A program made the position numbers and the translations under genes. Under the pieces are notes generated by a model that was not told the DNA's origin, did no database searches, and saw only the letters and a program-made list of their open reading frames with translations. 64,000 nt of DNA from Deltaproteobacteria bacterium (GTDB lineage Bacteria; Myxococcota_A; Polyangia; Haliangiales; Haliangiaceae). Shown one piece after another: positions 1 through 9,096 of the stretch (the stretch's first letter is position 1; every line of letters starts with the position of its first letter). The DNA is taken from NCBI GenBank assembly GCA_013812655.1, contig JACCTC010000343.1, positions 28,936-92,935 of the forward strand, in the 5' to 3' direction.

Positions 1-1
1 C

Positions 2-1231
2 GCACGGGGCATGGGCCTCTCGCCGTGGCAGATCATGCGGGTCGTCCAGTTGCCGCTCGCGGCGCCCGTGATCGCGGCGGGAATCCGCACGGCGACGGTG
101 TGGACGGTCGGCGCCGCGACGCTGGCGACCCCGGTTGGCCAGCCGTGCCTCGGCAACTACATCTTTGCCGGCCTGCAGACCCGGAACTTTTCGATGCTGC
201 TGGTCGGTGTCGCGGTCGCCGCAACTCTCGCGGTGATCCTCGATGCGTTGCTCGGGGCGACCGAGCACGCCCTCGCGGGCCGGCGGCGCCGTCGCGCGCT
301 GATCCCGCTCGGGCTGCTCGCGGCACTCGTCGTGATCATCAACGGCGTGCTCCCACGGCTGGTGGTGCCGGAGGCGCGCATCGCGACCGCGACGTCGACG
401 ACGGTGGTCTCGCCGACGGCGATCACGCGGGTGCGGATCGGCGGCAAGACGTTCACCGAGCAGTACGTGCTCGTCGAGCTCATCCGGGCGCGCCTCGAGC
501 AGCATGGCATCGCGGCCGACCTCACGCAGAGCCTGGGCTCCACGGTGGCCTTCGACGCGATCGTGAACGGCGACATCGACGTCTACGTCGACTACTCGGG
601 CACGCTGTGGACCAACGCGATGAAGCGCGACGCCGGGCTTCCGCGCTGGCAGCTCCTCGCCGAGCTCGAAGGCTGGCTCGCACGCGAGCACCGCGTCCGC
701 AGCCTCGGCGCGCTCGGCTTCGAGAACACCTATGGGTTCGCGGTCCGCCGCGAGACCGCCACGCGGCTCGGCTTGCGCACGCTGGCCGACCTCGCGCGGC
801 ATCCCGAGCTCGCGATCGGCGGCGACTACGAGTTCTTCAGCCGACCCGAGTGGGCATCCGTCAAGCGCACGTATGGCTTGCGGTTCGGCCGCGACGCGAC
901 CTTCGATCCGACGCTATTGTACGAGGCGCTGGCTCGCGGCGAGGTGGACGTGATCACCGCGTTCTCGAGTGATGGCCGGATCGCCGCGTTCGATCTCGTC
1001 GTGCTCGAGGATCCGGCGGGCGCGCTACCGCCCTACGACGCGATGATCATGCTCGGCGCACGGGTCGCCGCGGATCGCCGCGTGAGCTGCGTGCTCGGCT
1101 CGCTCCGCGTCGATGTCGATCAGATGCGCCGCGCCAACGCGCTCGTCGATCGCGATGGCAAGCCCGCACAGCAGGCAGCAACCTGGCTCCTCGAGCAGCA
1201 GCTCGCCGTCGGCGACTGCGGCGAGCTCTGA
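2..1231 (+). CDS. Osmoprotectant ABC transporter, permease-substrate-binding fusion (5' partial)
   Basis: The gene runs in from the left edge; the open frame starts at base 2. The first ~115 residues are the end of a ProW/OpuCB-type permease with the EAA-loop signature (GMGLSPWQIMRVVQLPLA, ending PVI) and two membrane segments. A further membrane segment around residues 97-117 leads into an OpuAC/OsmX-type binding domain opening with IGGKTFTEQYVLVELI and containing a YVDYSGTLW segment. This family imports quaternary amines such as glycine betaine or choline; related permease-binding fusions import ergothioneine, so the ligand is not certain. The ATPase gene should lie to the left. Confidence in family is high, in ligand low. 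Confidence 0.87.
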   Translation, partial: ARGMGLSPWQIMRVVQLPLAAPVIAAGIRTATVWTVGAATLATPVGQPCLGNYIFAGLQTRNFSMLLVGVAVAATLAVILDALLGATEHALAGRRRRRALIPLGLLAALVVIINGVLPRLVVPEARIATATSTTVVSPTAITRVRIGGKTFTEQYVLVELIRARLEQHGIAADLTQSLGSTVAFDAIVNGDIDVYVDYSGTLWTNAMKRDAGLPRWQLLAELEGWLAREHRVRSLGALGFENTYGFAVRRETATRLGLRTLADLARHPELAIGGDYEFFSRPEWASVKRTYGLRFGRDATFDPTLLYEALARGEVDVITAFSSDGRIAAFDLVVLEDPAGALPPYDAMIMLGARVAADRRVSCVLGSLRVDVDQMRRANALVDRDGKPAQQAATWLLEQQLAVGDCGEL

Positions 1232-1427
1232 AGCTCAGCGCAGCTGCGAGATCGCCGCGGTCGTCACGGGGCCGCTCGCCACGCCGCCGATCGTGTCGCA
1301 GGCCGTGGCGGCGACCAGCATCCAGCCGAGCAACTCGCGTGGATGTACGAGCCGGTGTTACTTGCGTCGCGACTGCGGTGGTCGCGGACTCACGCAGCAA
1401 TTGTAGTGCCTCGACGACACTGATATC

Positions 1428-1441
1428 GTTTGAGCTCAAAC
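1428..1441. promoter_or_regulatory. Perfect 14-bp palindrome upstream of otsB
   Basis: GTTTGAGCTCAAAC is a perfect palindrome centred about 55 bases before the otsB start, in a 257-base gap that otherwise shows no gene. The partial repeat TTTGAG follows at 1444. It could be an operator for otsB; the binding protein is unknown. Confidence 0.35.
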
Positions 1442-1488
1442 TGATTTGAGAGATTGGTCGGGCCACGCCAACCACGCAGGAGTTCCGA

Positions 1489-2304
1489 ATGGATGCCTTG
1501 AAGCTCGCTGTTTCGTTACCGCAGCCCGATCGCTGGCGCGAGCTGGCCTCCTGCCCCTCGCTCGCATTGCTGCTCGATGTCGACGGCACGTTGGTCGGGT
1601 TCGCGGCGACGCCCGAGGAAGCCGTCCTGGACGAGGACACACTACGGGCACTCCGACATGTGATCGACGTAGGTGTTCACGTGGCGATCGTCTCGGGGCG
1701 TCCTCGCAGCGCGCTCGAACCGCTTGTCGAGATGCTTCAGCGCAAGATCTGGTCGTATGCGGAGCACGGCGCCTGGCACCACGACGGGACCTCATGGACG
1801 GGTCCGCAAGGAACCGGCGACGAGCTCGATGACCTCGCGGCGACTCTGAGCACCATCGCCGACGTTCCTGGCGCACGAATCGAGCGCAAGACGCTCTCCA
1901 TCTGCCTGCACTGGCGATCGGTCGAACCCGACGACCGAGCCGGCATGATCGAGGCGGCCGAGCGTGCCTGCGATGCGTGGATGCAAGCGCATCTCCACTA
2001 CGAGCGGCTCCCTGGGATCGACTCTCTCGAGGTCCGCCGCCACAGCATCAACAAGGGCATCGCCGTCCGCCGGATGCGCGAGCGCCTTCCAGACAGCAGA
2101 ATGATCGCGATCGGCGATGACCTCACCGACGAGGACATGTTCGCCGAGCTCGCCGAGCACGATGTCGGGATCGCGGTCGGACACCACAACCGGCCGTCGC
2201 TGGCCCAGGCTGCACTGGGGACTCCGATCGACGTCAGAAGCTTCCTCCACTGGATCGTTGATTGCCGGGCTGGAACGATGACGCTCCTCGAGTTGCCCGC
2301 CTGA
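1489..2304 (+). CDS. otsB: Trehalose-6-phosphate phosphatase
   Basis: A 271-aa HAD-superfamily phosphatase that converts trehalose-6-phosphate to trehalose, a compatible solute. HAD motif I is LLDVDGTLVGF (residues 28-38) with the nucleophile and acid Asp pair. Motif II is VSGRP, NKG lies near residue 188, and the metal site is GDDLTDEDMF near residue 208. Length is normal for OtsB. No otsA lies in the window, so the substrate must come from elsewhere. It sits between an osmoprotectant transporter and an MscS channel, which suggests an osmotic-stress neighbourhood. AGGAGTTCCGA lies just before the ATG. Confidence 0.92.
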   Translation: MDALKLAVSLPQPDRWRELASCPSLALLLDVDGTLVGFAATPEEAVLDEDTLRALRHVIDVGVHVAIVSGRPRSALEPLVEMLQRKIWSYAEHGAWHHDGTSWTGPQGTGDELDDLAATLSTIADVPGARIERKTLSICLHWRSVEPDDRAGMIEAAERACDAWMQAHLHYERLPGIDSLEVRRHSINKGIAVRRMRERLPDSRMIAIGDDLTDEDMFAELAEHDVGIAVGHHNRPSLAQAALGTPIDVRSFLHWIVDCRAGTMTLLELPA

Positions 2305-2316
2305 TCCTTCAACAAG

Positions 2317-3330
2317 TCACTGCCGCGTGCGAGCCTCATCCGCACTCGCATCGATGCGTGCGCCATCGCCGAGGGTACTGGCCTGGACGCGCACCGACGG
2401 AAGCCCGACGACCTCGAACGTTGTCGATGCGATGCCCACCCCAAGCTTGTCGAGTCCTCGCAGCAGGTCACGGCTCATTGCGTCCTTCAGCTCACGAGTC
2501 CCATGTATCGGCGCGATGAATCGCACGGTGAGCTCCAGCCAGTTGTCGGTGATCCGATAGAACACGCGCGGACTGACGTCGGTCGACTTCACCAGATACC
2601 GGCGCGCCAGCTCGGAGCGATCCGCGTCGCTCATGTTCTGAAGCTCGGACGTATGGCGCTGCGCCACGTCCAGGAGTAGCCGCTCGACGCGGACGTGATC
2701 GGACTTGTGGCCGATTGGAATCACCAGCTCTTCCCAGAGATACGAGAACTCGCGCGTGTAGTTGTAGACGGGCTCGTCAAACACGCGTGCGTTCGACACC
2801 GTAACAATGCGGCCAGTGTACTGGCGACTCTGCACCCACACCGCCGGTTCAGCCTTCTGCACCGGCGGTGGCTGCCCCATCTCCATGATGCTCGTCTGCA
2901 TGAAGCCGAGACTCATCACATCGCCACGCACGCCACCCATCACGATCCGGTCACCGACGCTGAACGTCTTGCCACGCATGATCACGACGTAACCGGCGAG
3001 CGCCGTGACCACCTTCTGCAAGGCGAATGCGAGTCCAGCCGAGAAGAGCCCGAGCGCGGTCGTGAGCCGCGACGGATCATCGAACCACAGCGACACGAGC
3101 CCGATCAAGGCCACGAGCACGCCGACGAGCCCGATCACCTGCCGGATCCAGAACCGCAATCGCGCCAGACGCTCGCCACGCAAGCTCACCCGAACAACGA
3201 CCCTCAAGATCCGCTGCAGCAGGACGACCGCGACGATCAGCGCCACCGACAGCAGCAGCTTGTGTCCGCTCTCCGCGGTGATTCCAACCAGCCGTACCCC
3301 GAACAGCTCGACCGGATCTTCGGACGACAT
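2317..3330 (-). CDS. MscS-family mechanosensitive channel
   Basis: A 337-aa membrane protein with about three N-terminal membrane segments. The pore helix region (ALGLFSAGLAFALQKVVTAL, followed by AGYVVI) is followed by the MscS beta domain (RGKTFSVGDRIVMGGVRGDV). The cytoplasmic region ends in a short tail of low conservation. Such channels release solutes on hypo-osmotic shock. The gene converges with otsB, leaving 12 bases between the stop codons. Confidence 0.88.
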   Translation of the reverse strand: MSSEDPVELFGVRLVGITAESGHKLLLSVALIVAVVLLQRILRVVVRVSLRGERLARLRFWIRQVIGLVGVLVALIGLVSLWFDDPSRLTTALGLFSAGLAFALQKVVTALAGYVVIMRGKTFSVGDRIVMGGVRGDVMSLGFMQTSIMEMGQPPPVQKAEPAVWVQSRQYTGRIVTVSNARVFDEPVYNYTREFSYLWEELVIPIGHKSDHVRVERLLLDVAQRHTSELQNMSDADRSELARRYLVKSTDVSPRVFYRITDNWLELTVRFIAPIHGTRELKDAMSRDLLRGLDKLGVGIASTTFEVVGLPSVRVQASTLGDGARIDASADEARTRQ

Positions 3331-3388
3331 TGCAACCGTGGCTGCAAGGAGTACGCCTGTGACACAGATGCCACTGCGTGCGCCGTCG

Positions 3389-3850
3389 TCAGCAGGGAAG
3401 CTGGAACCAGAACGTGCTCCCGCGTCCCACCTCGCTGACCACGCCGAGCTCGCCGCCGTGCGCGTTCACGATTTGCTTACAGATGTAGAGGCCCGAGCCA
3501 ATGCTTCCCTGCTCCTTGCGTGCACTTCCTTGCGAGTAGCGGTCGAACAGTCGTGGCTGCTGGTCCGCAGCGATACCGGATCTGGTATCAGCGACTTCGA
3601 AGCGGGCCGAGCCTTCGTTGCGACTCGAGAAGACGCTCCATGGATGTAGCGAGCAGTCTGCAGCGCTGCATGACTTGCGATCGAGTGCGATCTGACCGGA
3701 ATCCACTGCTGGCACCATCTGCGAGCTCGTTGATCAGATGCTGCATCCGGTCCGATGCACGCGCGCCGCGAGTGGAACGACTGTTGCGTGCTTCGTGCAG
3801 GACAGAGCCCATGCTGCACGGCATTCCAGGCATTCCATGGAAGCAGTTCT
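3389..3850 (-). pseudogene. Decayed sensor histidine kinase fragment
   Basis: In one minus frame, residues ending at 3389 read FEVADTRSGIAADQQPRLFD, then GSGLYICKQIVNAHGGELG and GRGSTFWFQLPC. These are the G boxes of a HATPase_c domain ending exactly where kinases end. An upstream stretch in another frame (DRMQHLINELADG, ~3760-3720) and then VDSGQIALDRKSC match the DHp-to-ATPase region. Kinase sequence is therefore spread over at least two frames with much of the core missing. The remnant overlaps the start of the YihY gene on the other strand. It is a degraded gene, not a working kinase. Confidence 0.7.
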
Positions 3851-4719
3851 TCCGCGACCTCCGTCGCGAGGTCAGTGAGGACAACGTCTTCAGCGGTGCC
3901 GCGGCACTCGGGTTCTACCTGACGCTTGCAGTGTTTCCGGCGATCATCTTGACGATCACCATCGTCCCCTACCTGCCGATCGACCGCGTCGATCAAGCGA
4001 TCATGGATCTACTGCAGCAGGCGCTACCCGCGCAGGCGTCCACGCTGGTCGCCGGCGTGGTCAGCGACGTGACGAGCGAGCGGCGCGGAGGGTTGCTGTC
4101 GTTCAGCATGCTCGCGACGCTCTGGGCTGCATCGTCCGGGATGTACGCGATCATGCGGCAGCTCAACATCACCTACGACGTCAAGGAAGCCCGCGGCTTC
4201 ATCCGCGGACGTGTGACCGCGATCGGTCTCAGCATCGGGTTTGGCGTGCTCGTGATCGGGGCGTTCTCGCTGATTGTCCTCGGCGGCGTCATCCAGGATT
4301 GGATCGGGGCGAGCTTCGGGTTCGGCGCTCCTCTGTTGACCTTCTTTGCCGTGTTCCGCTGGGTGGTCATCGTCCTGGCACTGCTGTTGGGATTTGCACT
4401 GATCTACCGATACGGGCCGAACGTCGAGCAGAAGTTCGCGTTCATCACGCCCGGCGCGGTGCTCGGCGTGATCCTGTTGATCGCCGCATCGCTGGGCTTC
4501 GCGTTCTACACGCGGAACTTCGGCAACTTCGACGCGACCTACGGAAGTATCGGCGCCGTGATCGTCCTGATGCTCTGGCTCTACATCGCGGGCCTGGTGC
4601 TCCTGCTCGGGTCAGAGATCAATGCGCTGGTGGAACACTACAGCCCGGAGGGCAAGCGCAAGGGTGCGAAGACCGAACACGAGAGCTCTGCAGGCCAATC
4701 GCTGCATGGGCACGCGTGA
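3811..4719 (+). CDS. YihY/UPF0761-family membrane protein
   Basis: A 302-aa polytopic protein. The ATG at 3811 gives an N terminus (MLHGIPGIPWKQFFRDL) typical of the family; the upstream in-frame extension overlaps the kinase relic and is unlikely to be coding. Family marks are FSGAAALGFYLTLAVFPAII near residue 32, about six hydrophobic segments, and GSIGAVIVLMLWLYIAGLVL, with LLLGSEINA directly after it near the end. The family was once called RNase BN, wrongly; its function is unsettled. A 98-base gap separates it from a stress protein on the same strand. Confidence 0.85.
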   Translation: MLHGIPGIPWKQFFRDLRREVSEDNVFSGAAALGFYLTLAVFPAIILTITIVPYLPIDRVDQAIMDLLQQALPAQASTLVAGVVSDVTSERRGGLLSFSMLATLWAASSGMYAIMRQLNITYDVKEARGFIRGRVTAIGLSIGFGVLVIGAFSLIVLGGVIQDWIGASFGFGAPLLTFFAVFRWVVIVLALLLGFALIYRYGPNVEQKFAFITPGAVLGVILLIAASLGFAFYTRNFGNFDATYGSIGAVIVLMLWLYIAGLVLLLGSEINALVEHYSPEGKRKGAKTEHESSAGQSLHGHA

Positions 4720-4817
4720 CTACGTGGTTCATGCGAGGCGGCCTCGCGCGTCGACGCGCGTGCTAGCTACTGGCACGCCTGATGCTCCTTTTGGTCACAA
4801 ACAATAGGAGGTTTCTC

Positions 4818-5366
4818 ATGGGTACGAAAAAGAAGACGGTCCAGGTCGGCGTGTTCGACGAAGCGGACGACGCTCGGACCGCAATCCGCGAGCTACGAGA
4901 CGCAGGATACTCCGACAAGGAGATCGGGCTTCTCAGCCACGACCGGCAGGGAAACGCAGAGGTGACGACGTTCAAGGATCTCGAGGGCAACAAGGCCGGC
5001 ACCGGCGCTGCCATCGGTGCCGCGGCAGGTGCCGGCGGAGGCGCGCTCTGGGCCATCGGCATCGCTGCGGGTCTGCTTCCCGCGATCGGTCCAGTCATTG
5101 CCGGCGGCATCCTCGCCGCCCTTGCTGCGAGTGCCGGCGCCGGAGCCGCAGCGGGCCTCGTCGTCGGCGCCTTCATGGGTCTCGGCGTCAGCGACGAGGA
5201 AGCGGCGTACTACGACGCCGAGTTCGGCAAGGGTCGCACGATCGTCGTCGTGCAGAGCGACCGCACCCCGGATACCGCGTACCGGATCCTGCACGAGCGT
5301 CGCTCGCAGAACCCGTACCTGCGCGATCCGCTGATGCCAGTGGAGGACAGCCGGACGCAGGTCTGA
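4818..5366 (+). CDS. YflT-like general stress protein with glycine-zipper membrane region
   Basis: A 182-aa protein. The ATG at 4818 is chosen because TAGGAGG lies 8 bases before it. Residues 5-45 ([19 protein letters not shown], then [14 protein letters not shown]) match the N-terminal domain of general stress protein 17M/YflT. A long Ala/Gly-rich hydrophobic stretch (about residues 55-125) resembles glycine-zipper membrane helices, and a short mixed domain follows. The role is unproven; its neighbours suggest envelope or osmotic stress. Confidence 0.75.
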   Translation: MGTKKKTVQVGVFDEADDARTAIRELRDAGYSDKEIGLLSHDRQGNAEVTTFKDLEGNKAGTGAAIGAAAGAGGGALWAIGIAAGLLPAIGPVIAGGILAALAASAGAGAAAGLVVGAFMGLGVSDEEAAYYDAEFGKGRTIVVVQSDRTPDTAYRILHERRSQNPYLRDPLMPVEDSRTQV

Positions 5367-5504
5367 TCGGGCGTGCGCCTGCGTTCGCACACGGTCCCTC
5401 GGCCGCACTCGCAGCGAATACGTAGTCCGTACGCTGCGAATCCAACGGACCGGTTGCGAGCGCGCGAAATGATCAGCGGCGCTCGGCCGGCAGTGCGCAG
5501 TGCG

Positions 5505-6179
5505 TCACCGTGGCCCTCGCGTGGGCAACGTACGTGGAGGGCTCACGAGGATGCCGTAGCGTGCGGCAGCGTGGAGGATGTCGACGATCGAACGTGCCGC
5601 GAGCTTGTGCATGATACTGCGGCGATGCGTCTCGACCGTCCGACACGAGATGCCGAGCTGGGCCGCCGCGTCCTCGTTCGTCACGCCGCGAATCAGCAGC
5701 CCGAAGATCTCGCACTCGCGCGCGGTGAGCTGATCGAGACCCCAGCGCGAGGTCGTCCGCAACAGCTCTTCTACGTCATCGAGGTCGACTCCTGCCGGCA
5801 GACAACGAACGCCCTGTGCGACTCGCGTGATCGACTCGACGAGCTCTGCCTCGCTTTGCGAGACCAGGCCGCAGCCGGTCGCACCGGCGCGCAGATACAC
5901 GGAGGCGCAGATCGCGTCCGGCTGCACGCACAGGGCGAGCAGCGCGGGTGGGCGGAGCTCTCCGCGCACGAGACGAACCACGCCGAGCGTGCCGAGCGGC
6001 GCAGCGCACACTCCGACGACGACGACATCGACCTCCTCGCCGCGGTGCGCATCCAGCTCCGCGGACGTGCTCGCTCGAATGAGCCGCATCGTCGGCGTGT
6101 GCTCGATCACCGTCGCAACGCCGATGCGCAGCAATGGCATGTCATCGATGACTTGAACTCGGATCACGGCCGCTACCAC
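5505..6179 (-). CDS. LuxR-type response regulator with degenerate receiver
   Basis: A 224-aa NarL/LuxR-family regulator. The GTG at 6179 is preferred because AGGAGAGGAGG stands just before it and because the receiver fold (VIRVQVIDDMPLLRIG) begins there. The C-terminal HTH is clear: LTARECEIFGLLIRGVTNED, then AAAQLGISCRTVETHRRSIM. The receiver is unusual: the phospho-acceptor strand reads VDVVVVGV, with Gly where Asp is expected, and the usual Lys is replaced in GATGCGLVSQSE. It probably works without phosphorylation or through another signal. No partner kinase is adjacent apart from the dead fragment near 3.5 kb. Confidence 0.82.
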   Translation of the reverse strand: MVAAVIRVQVIDDMPLLRIGVATVIEHTPTMRLIRASTSAELDAHRGEEVDVVVVGVCAAPLGTLGVVRLVRGELRPPALLALCVQPDAICASVYLRAGATGCGLVSQSEAELVESITRVAQGVRCLPAGVDLDDVEELLRTTSRWGLDQLTARECEIFGLLIRGVTNEDAAAQLGISCRTVETHRRSIMHKLAARSIVDILHAAARYGILVSPPRTLPTRGPR

Positions 6180-6307
6180 GCTGCCTCCTCTCCTGAGGTG
6201 CGCGAAGATACGCCTCGTTTGTCCGAGGAGCGAATCGACACATGCGTAAATGCTAGGGGAGCGCGCCTGGACCTCACATTGCACATCTGTCACTCCAAGG
6301 AGGCACC

Positions 6308-6826
6308 ATGCGATTCATCGCAACGTTCATCGTCGCTGCGCTCACGACATTTACTGCTGCTACGAGTGCGGCCGACGATCAAGCACGACAACAGCCCGCG
6401 ATCGCCAAGGTCTATTTCGACTTCGATTCGTCCGAGCTCCGTCCAGCCGCGGCAGCGAAGCTCGAGGAGGCTGCACGGCGCGCACGCGCGGCGCCCGACG
6501 CCAGGTTGGTGCTGCGAGGACATGCTGATCCTCGCGGCGCTTCACCGTACAACGTTGCGCTGTCGGCACGTCGCGCCGAGGCGGTACGCGATCAGCTCCT
6601 GGAGCTTGGCGTGGCTCGGGATCGCATTGTTCTCGGAATCTACGGCGAAGACGGCGCGGACAGCGACAGCTATGCGCGCGAGCGGCGGGTCGGGGTGGTG
6701 CTGGTGCGGGAGCCCCTCTACGAGATCATCGAACGTGCGCTACCCGAGGCGACGGCCGTGATCTGGGATAGACCCGTCGCGGCTGCAGCGCTGGTGGCGC
6801 CATCCACCCCGGTGGCGAGCCGCTGA
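6308..6826 (+). CDS. OmpA/Pal-family peptidoglycan-binding protein
   Basis: A 172-aa secreted protein with a signal peptide (MRFIATFIVAALTTFTAATS, likely cut after SAA). It has an OmpA C-terminal domain: AKVYFDFDSSELRPAAAAKL, VLRGHADPRGASPYNVALSA, then RRAEAVRDQLLELGV. This fold holds peptidoglycan non-covalently in the periplasm. There is no Cys lipobox, so it is not a classic Pal. CCAAGGAGG before the ATG is a strong ribosome site. Confidence 0.85.
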   Translation: MRFIATFIVAALTTFTAATSAADDQARQQPAIAKVYFDFDSSELRPAAAAKLEEAARRARAAPDARLVLRGHADPRGASPYNVALSARRAEAVRDQLLELGVARDRIVLGIYGEDGADSDSYARERRVGVVLVREPLYEIIERALPEATAVIWDRPVAAAALVAPSTPVASR

Positions 6827-6958
6827 TCGTGTTTCTCAGCACGCGATCGGCGCGTGAACGGCCGGCTTGCATCCTCCGCGTTCAGAGCGCGAGCCCGACG
6901 CTCACGCGCGTCCGAGGACGGTCGCACGACGCGCACGGATGCTGCAGCAATAGCGTGC

Positions 6959-7279
6959 ATGCAAGCCATCACCCTTTGCATCGCAGTAGCTGCGGTTCTC
7001 TCTGCCTGCGAGGACCGCGGCGAGAGGTATTATCGCGAGGCCGTCCACGCCGATCGCGTCTACGAAGACCTCGAGGAGCCGCAGAGACGGCCGAATGTGA
7101 ACGGGCCGGCGATCGGTGGCGGCACGCCGATCGGGCCGAACCCGGACCGTATCCACCGCGACGGAGGCGCGGAGCAGGTGCCCAACCTCGAATCGACGAC
7201 CGGGAACACCACGGCCGGAACCGGTGCCAGCCGCACGAATTCGCCTCGCCCGGTGAGCGTCCGTCCGCGACCCCGATGA
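6959..7279 (+). CDS. Small putative lipoprotein
   Basis: The ATG at 6959 gives a 106-aa product opening MQAITLCIAVAAVLSACEDR, a lipoprotein signal with LSAC as lipobox. The mature part is hydrophilic, rich in Pro, Gly, Asn and Arg, with no domain I recognise. It follows the OmpA-like gene by 132 bases and could be co-expressed with it. Such low-complexity lipoproteins are common in myxobacteria. Confidence 0.6.
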   Translation: MQAITLCIAVAAVLSACEDRGERYYREAVHADRVYEDLEEPQRRPNVNGPAIGGGTPIGPNPDRIHRDGGAEQVPNLESTTGNTTAGTGASRTNSPRPVSVRPRPR

Positions 7280-7359
7280 GCAAGCCGTCGCGGCGATCGT
7301 CTCGCCCCAAATGCGACGCTCGATCGTGGCCGCTCGTCACGTGCCGGTCTCGCTCGGCG

Positions 7360-7782
7360 TCAGGCGACGTGCGTCAGCTCGACGTCGCGCATCGCCGTGC
7401 GCGACGCCTCGGACAGCATGAAGTGCAGCTTGTTCCCGGTCGCCGGCTTGATCATGTACTGGTCGCAGCCCGATGTGATCGCACGATGACCGATGTCGAC
7501 CTCTGCCCAGCCCGTCATCGCCGCCACGTAGATCGATCTCCCGAACCGGACGCGCAGCTCGCGTGCGAGCTCGAGACCGCTGCGATCCGGCAGCCCGATG
7601 TCGACGAGCGCGATGTCTGGATGAAAGGTCGCGAGCTGCGCGAGTGCTTCACGCACGCTGTATGCGATGCGGCACTCATGACCGTGCATGACGAACCATG
7701 CGCAGGCGCTCTCCGCGGCGTCGGGATAATCGTCGACCACCAGGATCTTGTGCTTCGTCACCATTCCCACGCGCAAATCCAT
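7360..7782 (-). CDS. Single-domain response regulator (CheY-like)
   Basis: A 140-aa receiver domain with no output domain. It has the acidic pair in KILVVDDYPDA, the phospho-acceptor Asp in HPDIALVDIGLPDRSG, the switch Thr in VAAMTGW and the Lys in DQYMIKPAT, so it should be phosphorylatable. The start could be the ATG at 7782 or the one at 7764 (MVTKHKILVV), which fits the family better. No cognate kinase is adjacent. Confidence 0.82.
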   Translation of the reverse strand: MDLRVGMVTKHKILVVDDYPDAAESACAWFVMHGHECRIAYSVREALAQLATFHPDIALVDIGLPDRSGLELARELRVRFGRSIYVAAMTGWAEVDIGHRAITSGCDQYMIKPATGNKLHFMLSEASRTAMRDVELTHVA

Positions 7783-7882
7783 CGCATGGAGTGCTCGACG
7801 GGCTCAACCGCAATCATCCGGCTTGATGCAAACCTTGCGAAGACCTGTCGCGGACCGATTGTCGCAACGCACCGCGTCGCGA

Positions 7883-9094
7883 TCACAGCGCGTAGAAGTC
7901 CTCGGGGATGGTCTCGGTCGGGCGCCAGTCGAGCTCGCCGGCCTCCGCGCCCTTGTACTGGATGAACGTCTCCGCACACAGCGTGTGGTTGCCGGTCGGC
8001 GCCTTGTGGTTGGCTGCACGGACCCAGGCGAGCGCGCGATCGAGTGGGAGCTGACTGCTGCGCGCGAGGCCACAGACGAGGACGAGCAGATGCTTGCAGA
8101 TCGTGCCCTGGAGGCCCATGCACTCCGACAGATCGGGCTGGGCACAGCCGAAGTTGCCCTCGGGGGTCAGCCAGCTCGCGTAGACGCTGCCCGATCCACT
8201 CTGGCTGCGGACCACGCCGACGAGGTGGGCATCGTCGACCCGCGTGTAGAGCTTGAAACGATCCTTGCGCAGCATGTCGAGCGCGCGGCCGAGCTTGCCC
8301 TCGTCGACGCTGCCGTAGAGCTGGCTCAGAAATCCTGCGAAGTCGAGCTCGCCACCCGTGCTCGGCCTGTCGACGCGGACGAGCTCGAGGAACGCGCGCT
8401 CGTCGAGCTTCTTGATGGTCGCACCCGCCTCGTTCAGCTTGTCGGCCTTGTTCGACAGCGCGATCTTCGAGGGCCCGCGGCGATTGCCGACGACCAGGTA
8501 GTCGATCGTCGGGTCGAGCACGGCGATGACGACGCCGCCGGCAGTCTCGACCATGCGCGCGAGCAGGCCGTCGTCGAGGCCCGCGGGGCTGCAGTCGAAC
8601 CCGCCGATGAACGCGAACCGCTTGCCCATGAGGTCGATCCGGACGCGCTCGCGAAACGTGGCCTCGTCGAGCACCTCGAGCCGCGCGTCCGGCCTGGCGA
8701 CGAGCTTGTCCGCGAGCTTCTTCGCCTCGGAGCGGCCCGGGCCCCGCAGCTCGCCGAACACGACGACGTCGACACCCTCATCGAGCGACTCGACGATCCG
8801 CGCGCCGAGGCGAGCGGCGACGCCGGCCGGAATCGAGCGGTGGTAGGTCGGCCACACCGCGAACTCGCCGAAGAAGGCGAACCGCTTTCCCGCGTAGGGT
8901 TGCGGCCGCTCGGCAGACGATGGGGTGCGCTTCGGTCTGGGCTTCGACGCGGGCGCCGGCCTGGCCACTGGCTTCGTGGCGCTCGGCGGCTTCGTCGCCG
9001 GCATCGGCTTCGTGGGCTTCGCGGGCTTCGCCGGCTTCGTCGGCTTCGTCGGCTTCGGGCTCGTGGCCGCGATCGCGCGTGCTGGCTTTGCCAT
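7883..9094 (-). CDS. Tandem BRCT plus SWIM-like zinc protein
   Basis: A 403-aa protein, last gene of the six-gene minus-strand operon. The ATG at 9094 lies two bases after the stop of the VWA gene. Residues 1-60 are a Lys/Pro/Thr-rich linker with TKP repeats. Residues ~68-150 (YAGKRFAFFGEF to the following LEVLDEATF) and ~155-240 (MGKRFAFIGGF, DYLVVGNRRGPSK) look like two BRCT domains. The C-terminal ~150 residues carry C-x7-C-x7-CKH (starting GCAQPDLSEC, ending ICKH), a SWIM-like zinc site. The last 24 residues are nearly identical to those of the first gene of the operon, so the two SWIM proteins are paralogues. BRCT and SWIM both suggest protein or DNA contacts. The function of the operon is unknown. 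Confidence 0.75.
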   Translation of the reverse strand: MAKPARAIAATSPKPTKPTKPAKPAKPTKPMPATKPPSATKPVARPAPASKPRPKRTPSSAERPQPYAGKRFAFFGEFAVWPTYHRSIPAGVAARLGARIVESLDEGVDVVVFGELRGPGRSEAKKLADKLVARPDARLEVLDEATFRERVRIDLMGKRFAFIGGFDCSPAGLDDGLLARMVETAGGVVIAVLDPTIDYLVVGNRRGPSKIALSNKADKLNEAGATIKKLDERAFLELVRVDRPSTGGELDFAGFLSQLYGSVDEGKLGRALDMLRKDRFKLYTRVDDAHLVGVVRSQSGSGSVYASWLTPEGNFGCAQPDLSECMGLQGTICKHLLVLVCGLARSSQLPLDRALAWVRAANHKAPTGNHTLCAETFIQYKGAEAGELDWRPTETIPEDFYAL

Positions 9095-9096
9095 CG

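Noticed and set aside
25..972. A 315-residue Arg/Gly-rich frame on the plus strand
   Set aside because: It is an out-of-frame shadow of the osmoprotectant fusion gene, made of Arg, Ala, Gly and His as GC-rich shadows usually are.
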